Assembly (NCBI RefSeq): GCF_009765275.1
Contig: NZ_VOPH01000001.1
Coordinates: 434,001-498,000 of the forward strand
Direction of reading: 5' to 3'
DNA length: 64,000 nt
From: Chachezhania sediminis
Lineage (GTDB): Bacteria > Pseudomonadota > Alphaproteobacteria > Rhodobacterales > Rhodobacteraceae
The translations under genes and the position numbers were made by a program. Under the pieces are notes generated by a model that had not been told where the DNA came from, did not search any database, and saw only the letters and a program-made list of their open reading frames with translations. This document shows positions 34,929 to 43,743 of the stretch, piece by piece; position 1 is the first letter of the stretch; the number at the start of each line of letters is the position of its first letter.

Positions 34929-34944
34929 CACCGGGGAGGATCCC

Positions 34945-35493
34945 ATGGCCAAGCAGTTCGCAACGATCGAAGACGCGCACAAGCGTTTCATCGAAGACCA
35001 GTCCATCTTCTTCGTGGGCACCGCCGGTCCCGAAGGACGGGTGAACGTCTCGCCCAAGGGGATGGACTCGCTGCGGGTCATGGGGCCGAACCGCATCCTG
35101 TGGCTGAACATCACCGGATCGGGGAACGAGACGGCAGGTCATCTCAGGGAAATTCCGCGCATGACGCTGATGTGGTGCTCCTTCAACACCCGGCCGCTGA
35201 TCCTGCGCACCTACGGCACCGCCCGGACGATCCATCGCGCCGATGCCGAATGGGCGGGCCTCGCCGCCCATTTCCCGGCCCATCGCGGCGCCCGCCAGAT
35301 CTACGACCTCGACGTCGACCTGGTGCAGACGTCCTGCGGCTATGCGGTGCCCTTCATGGACAATCCCCGCCACCGTGACACTCTGGACCGCTGGACCGAC
35401 GGTAAATCCGACGACGACCTGCACGCCTACTGGGCAGAGAAGAACACTGAAACCATAGACGGCAAGCCCACCGGCATCCCCGTCGTGACCTGA
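34945..35493 (+). CDS. Pyridoxamine 5'-phosphate oxidase-fold FMN-binding protein
   Basis: The 182-residue product has the split-barrel PPOX pattern: IFFVGTAGPEGRVNVSPKG near residue 22, LWLNITGSGNETAGHL near residue 52, and LRTYGTARTIHR. Such proteins bind FMN or F420 and reduce small molecules or act as heme-related sensors; the function is unknown. It lies 16 bases after glmS and may be co-transcribed, though no functional link to amino-sugar synthesis is evident. The last bases abut repeat copy A5. Confidence 0.8.
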   Translation: MAKQFATIEDAHKRFIEDQSIFFVGTAGPEGRVNVSPKGMDSLRVMGPNRILWLNITGSGNETAGHLREIPRMTLMWCSFNTRPLILRTYGTARTIHRADAEWAGLAAHFPAHRGARQIYDLDVDLVQTSCGYAVPFMDNPRHRDTLDRWTDGKSDDDLHAYWAEKNTETIDGKPTGIPVVT

Positions 35494-35499
35494 AACAGA

Positions 35500-35522
35500 G
35501 GTGCGTGCCACAGGTACGCACC
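35500..35522. repeat. Palindromic repeat family A, copy A5
   Basis: GGTGCGTGC-CACAG-GTACGCACC, with one mismatch between arms, seven bases after the PPOX gene stop. Confidence 0.7.
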
Positions 35523-35576
35523 GTGCCGCGGCCACCGCCCCGTCCCACCGCAATCGATCCGCTCTCCCGCCCATCC

Positions 35577-35640
35577 CTTCTTCGGTCTCCAAATACCTCG
35601 GGGGAGGCCGCCCAAGGGGCGGACGGGGGCAGAGCCCCCT
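35577..35640 (-). repeat. Dispersed repeat family B, copy B2
   Basis: Read on the minus strand this copy runs from GGGGCTCTGCCCCCG through a GGCGG hairpin to CCCCCGAGGTATTTGGAGAC and ends in GAAGAAG. It ends just before the AlkD-like gene. Confidence 0.75.
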
Positions 35641-35655
35641 AAGAACGCTGCCCAG

Positions 35656-36354
35656 ATGCCAGACATCGCCCCCTATCTCGCCCAGCTCGAAGCTCTCGCC
35701 GACCAGTCCCAGGCCGACGCGCTGGCCGCCTATCACAAGGCCCCGCGCCGCTATCTCGGCATCCGCGTTCCCGTCGTGACCGAGCTTGCGAAGACCTGGC
35801 GGCAGGATCTGACGCTCGACGACCGCGTGGCCCTGGCCGCCGCCCTCTGGGACACGAATATCCACGAGGCGCGCGTGGCCGCCGCCAAGCTTCTGACCCA
35901 GGCCCGCATCCGCCCCGACGACGCTGTCTGGAACCTGACGCGGGGCTGGGTCCCGCAATTCGACGGCTGGGCCATCGCCGACCATGCCTGCGAAGCGATC
36001 CGCCGCCGGCTCGAGGCCGCGCCGGAGCGGCTGGACATCGTGGAAACCTGGACGACCTCGGACCACATGTGGACCCGCCGCGCGGCGCTGGTCGCCACCC
36101 TGCCCTGGGCGCGCTATCCCAATCCGAAGCCCGCCCAGTTGCAAGCCCGCGACCGTATCCTGGGCTGGGCTGCCGCCTATGTCCCCGATCGGGACTGGTT
36201 CATCCAGAAGGCCGTCGGCTGGTGGCTGCGCGACCTTTCGAAACACGATCCCGACCGCGTACGCGCCTGGCTCGGCGCCCATGGCGACGGCTTGAAACCC
36301 TTCGCCCGGAAGGAGGCCGGCCGGTATCTGCCGGATCCCGAAAGTCCGGCCTGA
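35656..36354 (+). CDS. AlkD-like DNA alkylation repair protein
   Basis: The 232-residue, all-helical product fits the HEAT-repeat DNA glycosylases of the AlkC/AlkD group: YLGIRVPVVTELAKTW near residue 33, a Trp-rich centre with WDTNIHEARVAAAKLL, TTSDHMWTRRAALVATLPW and the later DRDWFIQKAVGWWLRDLSK. AlkD removes cationic alkylated bases from DNA without flipping them. It starts right after repeat B2. Stand-alone gene; I see no Ada-type operator. Confidence 0.85.
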   Translation: MPDIAPYLAQLEALADQSQADALAAYHKAPRRYLGIRVPVVTELAKTWRQDLTLDDRVALAAALWDTNIHEARVAAAKLLTQARIRPDDAVWNLTRGWVPQFDGWAIADHACEAIRRRLEAAPERLDIVETWTTSDHMWTRRAALVATLPWARYPNPKPAQLQARDRILGWAAAYVPDRDWFIQKAVGWWLRDLSKHDPDRVRAWLGAHGDGLKPFARKEAGRYLPDPESPA

Positions 36355-36369
36355 AGCCGTATCCGCGGC

Positions 36370-36391
36370 GGTGCTTGGGTAACCACGCACC
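36370..36391. repeat. Palindromic repeat family A, copy A6
   Basis: GGTGCTTGG-GTAA-CCACGCACC, one mismatch between arms, 16 bases after the AlkD-like gene. Confidence 0.65.
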
Positions 36392-36498
36392 CGACCGGCG
36401 GAGGGGCCGGGATTGGCGATGCAGGACTCTGGGCCATGGATCTGGGCCATGGAAAGGTGTCCCGGTCCTATGCCGGGATTGCGATGAACAACACCATC

Positions 36499-36519
36499 GG
36501 TGCGTGGAAACCATGCACC
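36499..36519. repeat. Palindromic repeat family A, copy A7
   Basis: GGTGCGTGG-AAA-CCATGCACC, one mismatch (G-T) between arms, followed by CTACC as in copy A2. Confidence 0.7.
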
Positions 36520-36671
36520 CTACCGGATGGCAGGGCTGCGATGGGCGTTGCGGAAACCTTGGCCGCGAGCCCGGTCGCGGAATGATACGGGGATCAAGGC
36601 CGTAGGGCGCGTGGTCCCCAAGCACCGCAAACCGACCTGCCCCGCGAACCGAAAGGCCCGTGGTCCGCGAG

Positions 36672-37160
36672 TCAGAGCGGATAGACGTCCAGATCCACCA
36701 GTTCGGTCAGAGGCACCTGAAGCACCTGCATGGTCTGAAGCGAGATGCGGCTGCCCGCCGTCGCCGGTCCGTCCAGCGGCTTCAAGGTCACCGTCGCCTC
36801 GACCCCGCTGTCCACGGCGATGATCCGGCCCTTGCGTTCGGTCTTGACCAGCGGCGTTTCCAGCCAGAGGCCGGTCACCGACGGATCGCCCAGGCCCGCC
36901 ACGGTGCGCTGTGCCCCATTTGCGGGCGGCGGCGGGGGCGTGCCGTTGACCGGTGTCACGGCCGGCGTCGTGCCCCGTGTTTCGACCGTCGCGGCCTGCG
37001 CCCCGGTCGTGCCGGCGGCCGCGATGCCCGTCGCATCCGCGGGCGCGCCGACGGCGTCCTGCTTCTTGCCCAGGCCGATCCCGGGCAGGCTGATCGGACC
37101 GCCGACAGATTCGCAGCCCGCGACCAGCGACACGGCCATCAGGATCGGAAGGATTCGCAA
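36672..37160 (-). CDS. Small lipoprotein with an LGK-GAP motif
   Basis: I do not recognise a named family. The 162-residue product has a lipoprotein signal (MRILPILMAVSLVAGC, Cys16) and then GGPISLPGIGLGKKQDAVGAP, a motif repeated in the neighbouring gene. A Thr/Pro-rich linker (TPPPPPANG) leads to a folded-looking C-terminal half (SVTGLWLETPLVKTERKGRI). It is likely anchored in a membrane facing the periplasm. It starts 11 bases after the upstream gene's stop, so the two are probably one operon, divergent from moaA. Confidence 0.8.
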   Translation of the reverse strand: MRILPILMAVSLVAGCESVGGPISLPGIGLGKKQDAVGAPADATGIAAAGTTGAQAATVETRGTTPAVTPVNGTPPPPPANGAQRTVAGLGDPSVTGLWLETPLVKTERKGRIIAVDSGVEATVTLKPLDGPATAGSRISLQTMQVLQVPLTELVDLDVYPL

Positions 37161-37171
37161 TGCCCGCCCCC

Positions 37172-37465
37172 CTAGTCGAGCGGCGTGCCGGCGGGCGGAA
37201 CCGCGGTATCGGGCGCCATGTTGAAGGCCTTGTCGGCCTCGTCCATTTCCTGGTCGACGGTCGATTCTTCGGCCCGGGTCACGGGCTTCGGGGCTTTTTG
37301 CGACGCGCCATCCTCGGGCGGGGCGCCGATGTCGTCGGGGGATTTGCCCAGGTTCAGCTTGGGCAGGGTGATGGGCCCCAGGCCATCCTCGGCCCAGGCG
37401 GGAGCGGTCCAGAACGCCAGCGGCGCAGCCAGGACAAGCAAAACGGGAATAAGGCGCGTTTTCAT
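37172..37465 (-). CDS. Small exported protein with an LGK-GAP motif
   Basis: The 97-residue product has a signal peptide ([20 protein letters not shown]...APAWA) and a mature part starting [20 protein letters not shown] followed by IGAP. That motif is also near the N-terminus of the next gene's mature product. The rest is acidic and probably disordered. No family is recognised. It is the first gene of a two-gene leftward unit, 110 bases from the divergent moaA. Confidence 0.75.
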   Translation of the reverse strand: MKTRLIPVLLVLAAPLAFWTAPAWAEDGLGPITLPKLNLGKSPDDIGAPPEDGASQKAPKPVTRAEESTVDQEMDEADKAFNMAPDTAVPPAGTPLD

Positions 37466-37575
37466 GGGCGCACCCTAATCCGCCGCCGCAGTGCCGGCAA
37501 TCGCGAAGGCCGGCAAGTACGCAGGAATGCGCCAGCCCCTTGTCGCTGGACCGTTGCGGCTATACCTCTGTGCCC

Positions 37576-38595
37576 ATGGATCCTATGACGCCGGCCCCTC
37601 TTATCGACCCCTTCGCGCGCGCGATCACCTACCTTCGGGTCTCGGTGACCGACCGCTGCGATTTCCGCTGCGTCTACTGCATGTCGGAAAACATGACCTT
37701 CCTGCCGAAGAAAGAGCTTTTGACGCTGGAGGAACTGGACCGGCTGTGTTCCACCTTCATCCGCCTGGGCGTAAAGAAGCTGCGCATCACCGGGGGCGAA
37801 CCGCTGGTGCGCCGCGGGATCATGACCTTCTTCGGTGCGATGGGCCGCCACCTCGACTCGGGTGCCCTGGACGAGCTGACGGTGACCACCAACGGCTCGC
37901 AGCTGGAGAAATACGCGGACGACCTCTTCGCCGCCGGCGTGCGGCGGATCAACCTGTCGCTGGACACGCTGGACGACGACAAGTTCGCGGCGATCACCCG
38001 CTGGGGCCGCCTGCCCCAGGTCCTGCGCGGCGTCGACGCGGCGCAACGGGCCGGCCTTCGGGTCAAGATCAACGCCGTGGCCCTGAAAGGCTTCAACGAG
38101 GAAGAGCTGCCGCGCATCACCCAATGGTGCGCCGAACGCGGCATGGACCTGACCTGGATCGAGGTCATGCCCATGGGCGATATCGGCAACGAGAACCGCC
38201 TGGGCCAGTACTGGTCCCTGCGCGATGTCCGCCGCGCCTACGAGGACCACTACACCGTCACCGACCTGGCCGAACGCACCGGCGGGCCCGCGCGTTACGT
38301 GCGGCTGGAGGAGACGGGCCAGAAGATCGGTTTCATCACGCCGCTTTCCCATAATTTCTGCGAAAGCTGCAACCGCGTGCGCGTGACCTGCACGGGCGAG
38401 ATCTTCATGTGCCTGGGCCAGGAAGACCGCGCCGACCTGCGCGCGCCGCTGCGGGCGCATCCGACCGACGACGCGCCCCTGGAACAGGCGATCCGCGCCG
38501 CCATCGGCCTGAAACCCAAGGGCCACGATTTCGACTATTCGCGGCAGAGGCTCGACGGGCAGATGACGCGGCACATGAGCCATACGGGCGGCTGA
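37576..38595 (+). CDS. moaA: GTP 3',8-cyclase MoaA
   Basis: MoaA is the radical-SAM enzyme of the first step of molybdenum cofactor synthesis. The 339-residue product has the radical-SAM cluster CDFRCVYC near residue 26, [11 protein letters not shown] near residue 73, and the C-terminal cluster [11 protein letters not shown]...MC near residue 262. I start at [13 protein letters not shown] (37576); the frame extends to 37540 but without family sequence. The final residues form a GG tail (HTGG), as in other MoaA proteins. waaA begins at its stop (TGATG). The molybdenum hydroxylase at 61.7 kb would need this pathway. Confidence 0.96.
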   Translation: MDPMTPAPLIDPFARAITYLRVSVTDRCDFRCVYCMSENMTFLPKKELLTLEELDRLCSTFIRLGVKKLRITGGEPLVRRGIMTFFGAMGRHLDSGALDELTVTTNGSQLEKYADDLFAAGVRRINLSLDTLDDDKFAAITRWGRLPQVLRGVDAAQRAGLRVKINAVALKGFNEEELPRITQWCAERGMDLTWIEVMPMGDIGNENRLGQYWSLRDVRRAYEDHYTVTDLAERTGGPARYVRLEETGQKIGFITPLSHNFCESCNRVRVTCTGEIFMCLGQEDRADLRAPLRAHPTDDAPLEQAIRAAIGLKPKGHDFDYSRQRLDGQMTRHMSHTGG

Positions 38596-39968
38596 TGCCG
38601 CGCCCTGCCCGCCCGCACCCGACGGCACTGTTCCGTCTTTACCGGGTGGTCGCGGCCTGCCTTGCCCCCTTCGCCTTTCGCAAGGTGTCCGCGAAACTGG
38701 AAGCGCACGGCGTGCCACTGGTCCGGCAACGCGAACGGCTGGGCCTCGCCTCGGTCCACAGGCCCGACGGCCCGATCCTGTGGTTTCACGGCGCGTCCGT
38801 TGGCGAAAGCGTGTCGGTCCTCAGCCTGATCGCGGAAATGGGCAGGCGCCTGCCGGACTGGTCCTTCCTGATCACGTCCGGCACCGCAACCTCGGCCGAG
38901 ATCGTCGGCAAGCGTCTCCCACCCCGAACCCTTCACCAGTTCGCGCCGCTGGACGCGCCGGGACCGGTGAAGTGCTTCCTGGACCAGTGGCATCCCGAAG
39001 CGGCGGTCTTCGTCGAAAGCGAACTCTGGCCCGTCACCCTGATGGAAGCCCGCGCGCGCGGGCTTCGGCTTGGTCTGCTGAACGCCCGCCTGTCGGAAAA
39101 GTCGCGCGCAGGCTGGCTGAAACGGCCGAAGACGGCACGGATGCTGATGGACGTCTTCGACATCCTGATCGCCCAGAACGCCGAAATGGCGGGGCATCTC
39201 CGGGACATGGGCGCCGACCCTGCCCGGATCCGCACCGGGGCCAACCTGAAATCCGTGGCTGCCCCCCTGCCTGTCGACGACGACACGCTGAACGCCCTGC
39301 GAACGGCGCTGGACGGCCGGCCGGTCTGGGCCGCCTCCTCGACCCATCCGGGCGAGGAGGAAATCGTGCTGGCCACCCACGCGACCCTGCGCGCCAGATG
39401 GCCCGACCTGTGCCTGGTCCTGATCCCCCGCCACCCGGAACGCGGCGACGCGGTCGAGGCGCTGGTGCGTGGGGCGGGCCTGTCGGTCGCACGGCGGTCG
39501 AAGGGCGAAGTTCCGGGTCCGGAGACGGCCGTCTACCTGGCCGACACCCTGGGCGAGACCGGCACCTGGTACGCGCTTTGCCCGATCGTCTATATGGGCG
39601 GCGGGCTGGTGCCGGTCGGCGGTCATAACCCGTTCGAACCGGCCCGCGCCGGCGCGGCAGTGCTGACCGGCCCGCAGGTCTTCAATTTCACGGAAACCTT
39701 CGCGCCCCTCCTGGCCTGTGACGGTGCCCTCGAAGTGGCCGATGGCGCGGCCTTGACGGCGGCGCTGGCCCGCTGGCTCGACGATCCGGCCGCATTGGCC
39801 AAGTCGCGCGAGGCCGCCCGGGGATTTGCCGCGGCAACCGAAGGGGCGCTCGATGCGGTGATCGATCCGCTGGTCGAGGCATTGGCTCTGGATTCCCGAC
39901 AGGGCCAGGGCCGCCTGGGTGCTCTGCCCCCGCCCGCCCTTAGCGCGGCCTCCCCCGAGGATATTTGA
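38595..39968 (+). CDS. waaA: 3-deoxy-D-manno-octulosonic acid (Kdo) transferase WaaA/KdtA
   Basis: WaaA attaches Kdo to lipid A at the inner membrane. The 457-residue product has an N-terminal membrane anchor (LFRLYRVVAACLAPFAF), the catalytic block WFHGASVGES near residue 56, VFVESELWP near residue 138, LNARLSEKS, and the C-terminal GT-B motifs MGGGLVPVGGHNPFEPA. It overlaps moaA by one base (TGATG). The last 17 residues (from about LGALPPPALSAASPEDI) and the stop are encoded by repeat copy B3 and are not expected in homologues. Confidence 0.94.
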   Translation: MPRPARPHPTALFRLYRVVAACLAPFAFRKVSAKLEAHGVPLVRQRERLGLASVHRPDGPILWFHGASVGESVSVLSLIAEMGRRLPDWSFLITSGTATSAEIVGKRLPPRTLHQFAPLDAPGPVKCFLDQWHPEAAVFVESELWPVTLMEARARGLRLGLLNARLSEKSRAGWLKRPKTARMLMDVFDILIAQNAEMAGHLRDMGADPARIRTGANLKSVAAPLPVDDDTLNALRTALDGRPVWAASSTHPGEEEIVLATHATLRARWPDLCLVLIPRHPERGDAVEALVRGAGLSVARRSKGEVPGPETAVYLADTLGETGTWYALCPIVYMGGGLVPVGGHNPFEPARAGAAVLTGPQVFNFTETFAPLLACDGALEVADGAALTAALARWLDDPAALAKSREAARGFAAATEGALDAVIDPLVEALALDSRQGQGRLGALPPPALSAASPEDI

Positions 39969-39980
39969 AGACCGAAGAAG
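39921..39980 (+). repeat. Dispersed repeat family B, copy B3, inside the end of waaA
   Basis: GCTCTGCCCCCGCCCGCC, then GCGGCC, then TCCCCCGAGGATATTTGAAG and GACCGAAGAAG. Unlike other copies it overlaps a reading frame: the TGA of ATATTTGAAG is the waaA stop codon. Confidence 0.8.
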
Positions 39981-40085
39981 TCTGGGGCGTCGCAACATCA
40001 ATAGACAGCGGCGCTGCGCGTCAGCGCGCGCGAATGGCCCGCTCGATACCCGCGTCAACGCCGGAAGACCCAGAGCGTCCGGGCC

Positions 40086-40116
40086 TTCTTCTTTTCACAA
40101 ATACTCCCGCCGGAGG
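40086..40116 (-). repeat. Dispersed repeat family B, partial copy B4
   Basis: On the minus strand CCTCCGGCGGGAGTATTTGT is followed by GAAAAGAAGAAG, the 3' part of family B only. It lies in the waaA/M20 gap. Confidence 0.55.
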
Positions 40117-40179
40117 CATCCGACGGCAACACCTGGTGCGCGGCCGGCAAGGTCATCCGACCGGCCGCGGCAGCCTTAG

Positions 40180-40199
40180 GGTGCGTGCTCTGCACGCAC
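40180..40199. repeat. Palindromic repeat family A, copy A8
   Basis: GGTGCGTGC-TCT-GCACGCAC, just downstream of the first M20 gene's stop (minus strand). Confidence 0.75.
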
Positions 40200-40208
40200 A
40201 ACGCCCTG

Positions 40209-41372
40209 TCACGCGGCAGGCATCCGCGCCTCGACGATGCCCGCGTACCAGCTGCAGCCCGCCGGAATGGCCTCGTCGTTGAAGTTGTAGTCGGGCGTGT
40301 GGACCATGGCCGTGTCGCCGTTGCCGACAAGGATATAGGCGCCGGGGCGTTCTTCCAGCATGAAGGCGAAATCCTCGCCGCCCATGACCTGGGGGGCTTC
40401 GTCGCAGGATCCGGCCACGGCGCGGGCCACATCGGCGGCGAATTCGGTCTGGTCCTCGGAATTCACCATAACCGGGTAGTTGCGCTTGTAGGTCAGGTTG
40501 ATCGTGCCCCCGAAGGTGGCGGCGATACCGGCGCAGATCTCGGTCATGCGGCGCTCGGTCAGGTCACGCATGCCGGGCGACATGGTGCGGACCGTTCCCT
40601 TCAGCTCGACCGATTGCGGGATCACGTTGAAGGCCTTGGTCCCCGTCTCGAAGGAGGTGACCGAGACGACGACCTGGTCCACCGGGTCGGCATTGCGGCT
40701 GGCGATGGTCTGGATCGCGGTCACCAGATGCGCGGCCATCACGGTCGTGTCGACCGATTCATGCGGCTCGGCCGCATGGCTGCCCTTGCCCACAAGGTCG
40801 ATGGTGAAGATGTCGGTGGCGGCAAAGAAGGCACCCGGGCGGATGGCGAAGCTGCCCGTTGGCATGCCCGGCCAGTTGTGCATGCCATAGACCTCCTGGA
40901 TGCCCCAGCGGTCCATCATGCCGTCCCTGCACATCTCGCGGCCGCCGCCGCCGCCTTCTTCCGCCGGCTGGAAGATCACCACCGCCGTGCCGTCGAAATT
41001 GCGCGTCTCGGCCAGGTATTGCGCGGCGCCCAGCAGCATCGCCGTGTGGCCATCATGGCCGCAGGCATGCATCGCCCCCGGCGTCTTCGAAGCATAGTCG
41101 AGCCCCGTGGCCTCCAGGATCGGCAGCGCGTCCATGTCGGCCCGCAGGCCAATGACCTTGCCCGCGCTGTCTGTCTTGCCGCGGATCACGCCCACGACAC
41201 CGGTCTGGCCGATGCCCTCGACCACCTCGTCGCAGCCGAAGGCGCGCAGCTTTTCCGCGACCAGGGCAGATGTCCGGTGGGTTTCGAACAGGATTTCGGG
41301 GTTTTCGTGGATGTCACGGCGCCAGGCGGTGATGTCGCCGTGCAGCTCGGCAAAGCGGTTCTTGATCGGCAT
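40209..41372 (-). CDS. M20 (HipO-like) amidohydrolase, paralogue 1
   Basis: The 387-residue product belongs to the M20D metalloamidohydrolases that cleave N-acyl amino acids, hippurate or similar amides. Metal ligands are seen in ADMDALP near residue 78, HACGHDGH near residue 100, PAEEGGGG near residue 136, the MHN near residue 163 and the late VHTPDYNFND; MGGEDF is also present. The small dimerisation domain lies between. It is the last of three adjacent paralogues, 10 bases after the next one, in the leftward DppDF-argE operon. All three end in RMPAA. Confidence 0.9.
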   Translation of the reverse strand: MPIKNRFAELHGDITAWRRDIHENPEILFETHRTSALVAEKLRAFGCDEVVEGIGQTGVVGVIRGKTDSAGKVIGLRADMDALPILEATGLDYASKTPGAMHACGHDGHTAMLLGAAQYLAETRNFDGTAVVIFQPAEEGGGGGREMCRDGMMDRWGIQEVYGMHNWPGMPTGSFAIRPGAFFAATDIFTIDLVGKGSHAAEPHESVDTTVMAAHLVTAIQTIASRNADPVDQVVVSVTSFETGTKAFNVIPQSVELKGTVRTMSPGMRDLTERRMTEICAGIAATFGGTINLTYKRNYPVMVNSEDQTEFAADVARAVAGSCDEAPQVMGGEDFAFMLEERPGAYILVGNGDTAMVHTPDYNFNDEAIPAGCSWYAGIVEARMPAA

Positions 41373-41382
41373 CTGTCAGTCC

Positions 41383-42546
41383 TCAGGCAGCCGGCATCCG
41401 GCGTTCCACCAGTTCGGAGAACCAGGAACAGCCGGCCGGGATGGCTTCGTCATTGAAATCGTAGGCGGGGTGGTGCAGGCCGGCGGTATCGCCGTTACCC
41501 AGGAAGATGAAGGCGCCGGGGCGTTCCATCAGCATGTAGGAAAAGTCCTCTCCCCCCATGATCAGGGGCGCCTCGCCACAGCCGCCAGAGACGGAGGTCG
41601 CGATTTCGGCCGCGAATTCGGTCTGGTCCGGGGCGTTGATCGTGACCGGCACGTAACGGTGATAGGTCAGTTCGGCCTTGCCGCCGAAGGCCTCGGCCGT
41701 CTTGGTGATCACCTCGCCCATCCGCGCCTCGATCAGGTCCTGGAGTTCCGGCGAATGGGTGCGGACGGTGCCACGCAGTTTCACAGTCTGCGGGATCACG
41801 TTGAAGGCATGGGTCGCCGTGTCTACGGACGTCACCGACAGCACGCCCTGCAGGATCGGATTCGCATTGCGCGAGATGATGGTCTGCAGCGCCAGGATGA
41901 TGTGGGATGCGATGATCGTCGAATCCACCGTTTCGTGCGGTTTGGCGGCATGGCCGCCGCGGCCCGTCACATCGATGAAGAATTCGTCGGTCGCGGCCAG
42001 CATCGGGCCCGAACGGATCGCGAACTGGCCGACCGGCAGGCCGGGCGTGTTGTGCAGGCCATAGACCTCGTCGACGCCGAAGCGGTCCATCACGCCTTCG
42101 TCCATCATCGCCTTGGCGCCTGTGCCCAGTTCCTCGGCCGGCTGGAACAGCAGCACCACGGTGCCGTCGAAATTCCGTGTATCGGCCAGGTAGGCCGCGG
42201 CCCCCAGAAGGATCGAGGTATGGCCGTCATGGCCGCAGGCATGCATGGCTCCGTCGGTCCCGGACGTGTGTGCCACGCCCGAGGCTTCGAGGATCGGCAG
42301 CGCGTCCATGTCGGCGCGCAGCGCGATCACCTTGCCCGACGTATCGGTCCTGCCCTTGATCACACCGATGACACCGGTCTGGCCCACACCTTCGATCACC
42401 TCGTCACAGCCGAACCCCCGCAGTTTTTCGGCCACGATCCCGGCAGTGCGGTGAGTTTCGAACCCGATTTCGGGGTGGGTATGGATGTCGCGCCGCCAGG
42501 CCGTGATTTCGGGCAGGAGGGCGGCGAACTGGTTCTTGACCGGCAT
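41383..42546 (-). CDS. M20 (HipO-like) amidohydrolase, paralogue 2
   Basis: The 387-residue product is closely related to both neighbours (for example ITAWRRDIH, CDEVIEGVGQTGV, RNFDGTVVLLFQPAEE, DEAIPAGCSWF). It keeps HACGHDGH, MGGEDF and LHHPAYDFND, so the metal site looks intact, but PAEELGTG replaces the PAEEGGGG of the other two. I start at MPVKNQFAAL (42546), which aligns with the other starts; the frame extends upstream only into the intergenic gap. A different acyl-amino acid specificity from the neighbours is an inference. Confidence 0.9.
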   Translation of the reverse strand: MPVKNQFAALLPEITAWRRDIHTHPEIGFETHRTAGIVAEKLRGFGCDEVIEGVGQTGVIGVIKGRTDTSGKVIALRADMDALPILEASGVAHTSGTDGAMHACGHDGHTSILLGAAAYLADTRNFDGTVVLLFQPAEELGTGAKAMMDEGVMDRFGVDEVYGLHNTPGLPVGQFAIRSGPMLAATDEFFIDVTGRGGHAAKPHETVDSTIIASHIILALQTIISRNANPILQGVLSVTSVDTATHAFNVIPQTVKLRGTVRTHSPELQDLIEARMGEVITKTAEAFGGKAELTYHRYVPVTINAPDQTEFAAEIATSVSGGCGEAPLIMGGEDFSYMLMERPGAFIFLGNGDTAGLHHPAYDFNDEAIPAGCSWFSELVERRMPAA

Positions 42547-42569
42547 GGGTCGTCCTTTCAGATGGGCCG

Positions 42570-43742
42570 TCAGGCAGCGGGCATGCGTCGTTCGACCATT
42601 TCGGCGAACCACGAACAGCCCAGCGGGATGATTTCGTCAGAGAAGGTATAGGCGGGATGGTGACACATCGGTGTGTCGCCGTTCCCGATGAACATGTAGG
42701 CGCCGGGCCGTGCTTCCAGCATATAGGAAAAATCCTCGGCCGGCATCATCGGCGGGGTGTTGTCCTCGACGGCCGCGTCACCGACCACGGCGCGCGCCGC
42801 CTCGATCGCATATCCGGTCTGGTCCTCGTGGTTCACGGTCACAGGGTAGCCGCGGTCATAGAGAACTTCGGCCGTAGCGCCAAAGCTGGTGGCGGTGGCT
42901 TCGGCAATCGCGCGCACCCGTTCCTCGACCAGGTCGCGGACGGAATTGTCCAGCGTCCGGACCGTACCCTTCAGCGTCACCGTGTGGGGAATGATATTGT
43001 AGCTGTCGGTGTCGGACATCATCGTCGTGATGGTGACGACAACGGATTTCAAAGGGTCCACGTTCCGCGCCGCAATCGATTGCAGCGAGACGACAATCTG
43101 CGCAGCCACGAGGTTCGTGTCGATCGCCTCGTGCGGCATGGCACCATGGCCACCCTTCCCCGTCACCACGATGTCGAAACTGTCGACCGACGCCATCAGC
43201 GACCCCGACCGGATCGCGAACTGGCCCACAGGGACGCCCGGCATGTTGTGCATGCCATAGACTTCCTGCACACCCCAGCGGTCCATCAGCCCGTCCTTGA
43301 CCATTTCCAGGCCACCGCCACCGCCTTCTTCGGCCGGCTGGAAGATCAGGACCACGGTGCCGTCGAAATTCCGTGTCTCTGCCAGGTACTTGGCGGCGCC
43401 CAGCAGCATCGCGGTGTGGCCGTCATGGCCGCAGGCATGCATCTTGCCCGGGATCTGGGACGCGAAGGGCACGCCCGACGCCTCGTCCATCGGCAGCGCG
43501 TCCATGTCTGCGCGCAGGCCGATCACGCGGCCCTTTGTATCGGTCTTGCCCTTGATGGTCGCCACGACACCGGACTGGCCGATGCCGGTGGTGATATCCT
43601 CGATCCCGAACGACTTCAGCCGTTCGACCACGAAGGCCGTGGTTTCCGGCAGGTCGAACATCAGTTCCGGGGTTTCGTGCAGCGTATGGCGCCAGCCTGC
43701 GATCTCGTCGGCCATTTCGGCCAGCCGGTTGCGGATCGGCAT
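42570..43742 (-). CDS. M20 (HipO-like) amidohydrolase, paralogue 3
   Basis: The 390-residue product is the most divergent of the three near its N-terminus (LHETPELMFDLPETTAF) and has MMPAEDF in place of MGGEDF, while HACGHDGH, PAEEGGGG and CHHPAYTFSDE are retained. It starts one base after the argE stop, so the two are translationally coupled. The tandem arrangement with two paralogues and ArgE points to processing of a range of N-acylated or peptide substrates brought in by the adjacent ABC system. Confidence 0.9.
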   Translation of the reverse strand: MPIRNRLAEMADEIAGWRHTLHETPELMFDLPETTAFVVERLKSFGIEDITTGIGQSGVVATIKGKTDTKGRVIGLRADMDALPMDEASGVPFASQIPGKMHACGHDGHTAMLLGAAKYLAETRNFDGTVVLIFQPAEEGGGGGLEMVKDGLMDRWGVQEVYGMHNMPGVPVGQFAIRSGSLMASVDSFDIVVTGKGGHGAMPHEAIDTNLVAAQIVVSLQSIAARNVDPLKSVVVTITTMMSDTDSYNIIPHTVTLKGTVRTLDNSVRDLVEERVRAIAEATATSFGATAEVLYDRGYPVTVNHEDQTGYAIEAARAVVGDAAVEDNTPPMMPAEDFSYMLEARPGAYMFIGNGDTPMCHHPAYTFSDEIIPLGCSWFAEMVERRMPAA

Positions 43743-43743
43743 G

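Larger units (their letters stand above)
36355..36671. other. Repeat-bearing gap between the AlkD-like gene and a lipoprotein gene
   Basis: A 317-base convergent gap with two family A palindromes (36370 and 36499) and otherwise nothing I recognise. No protein-like frame is present. Confidence 0.5.
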
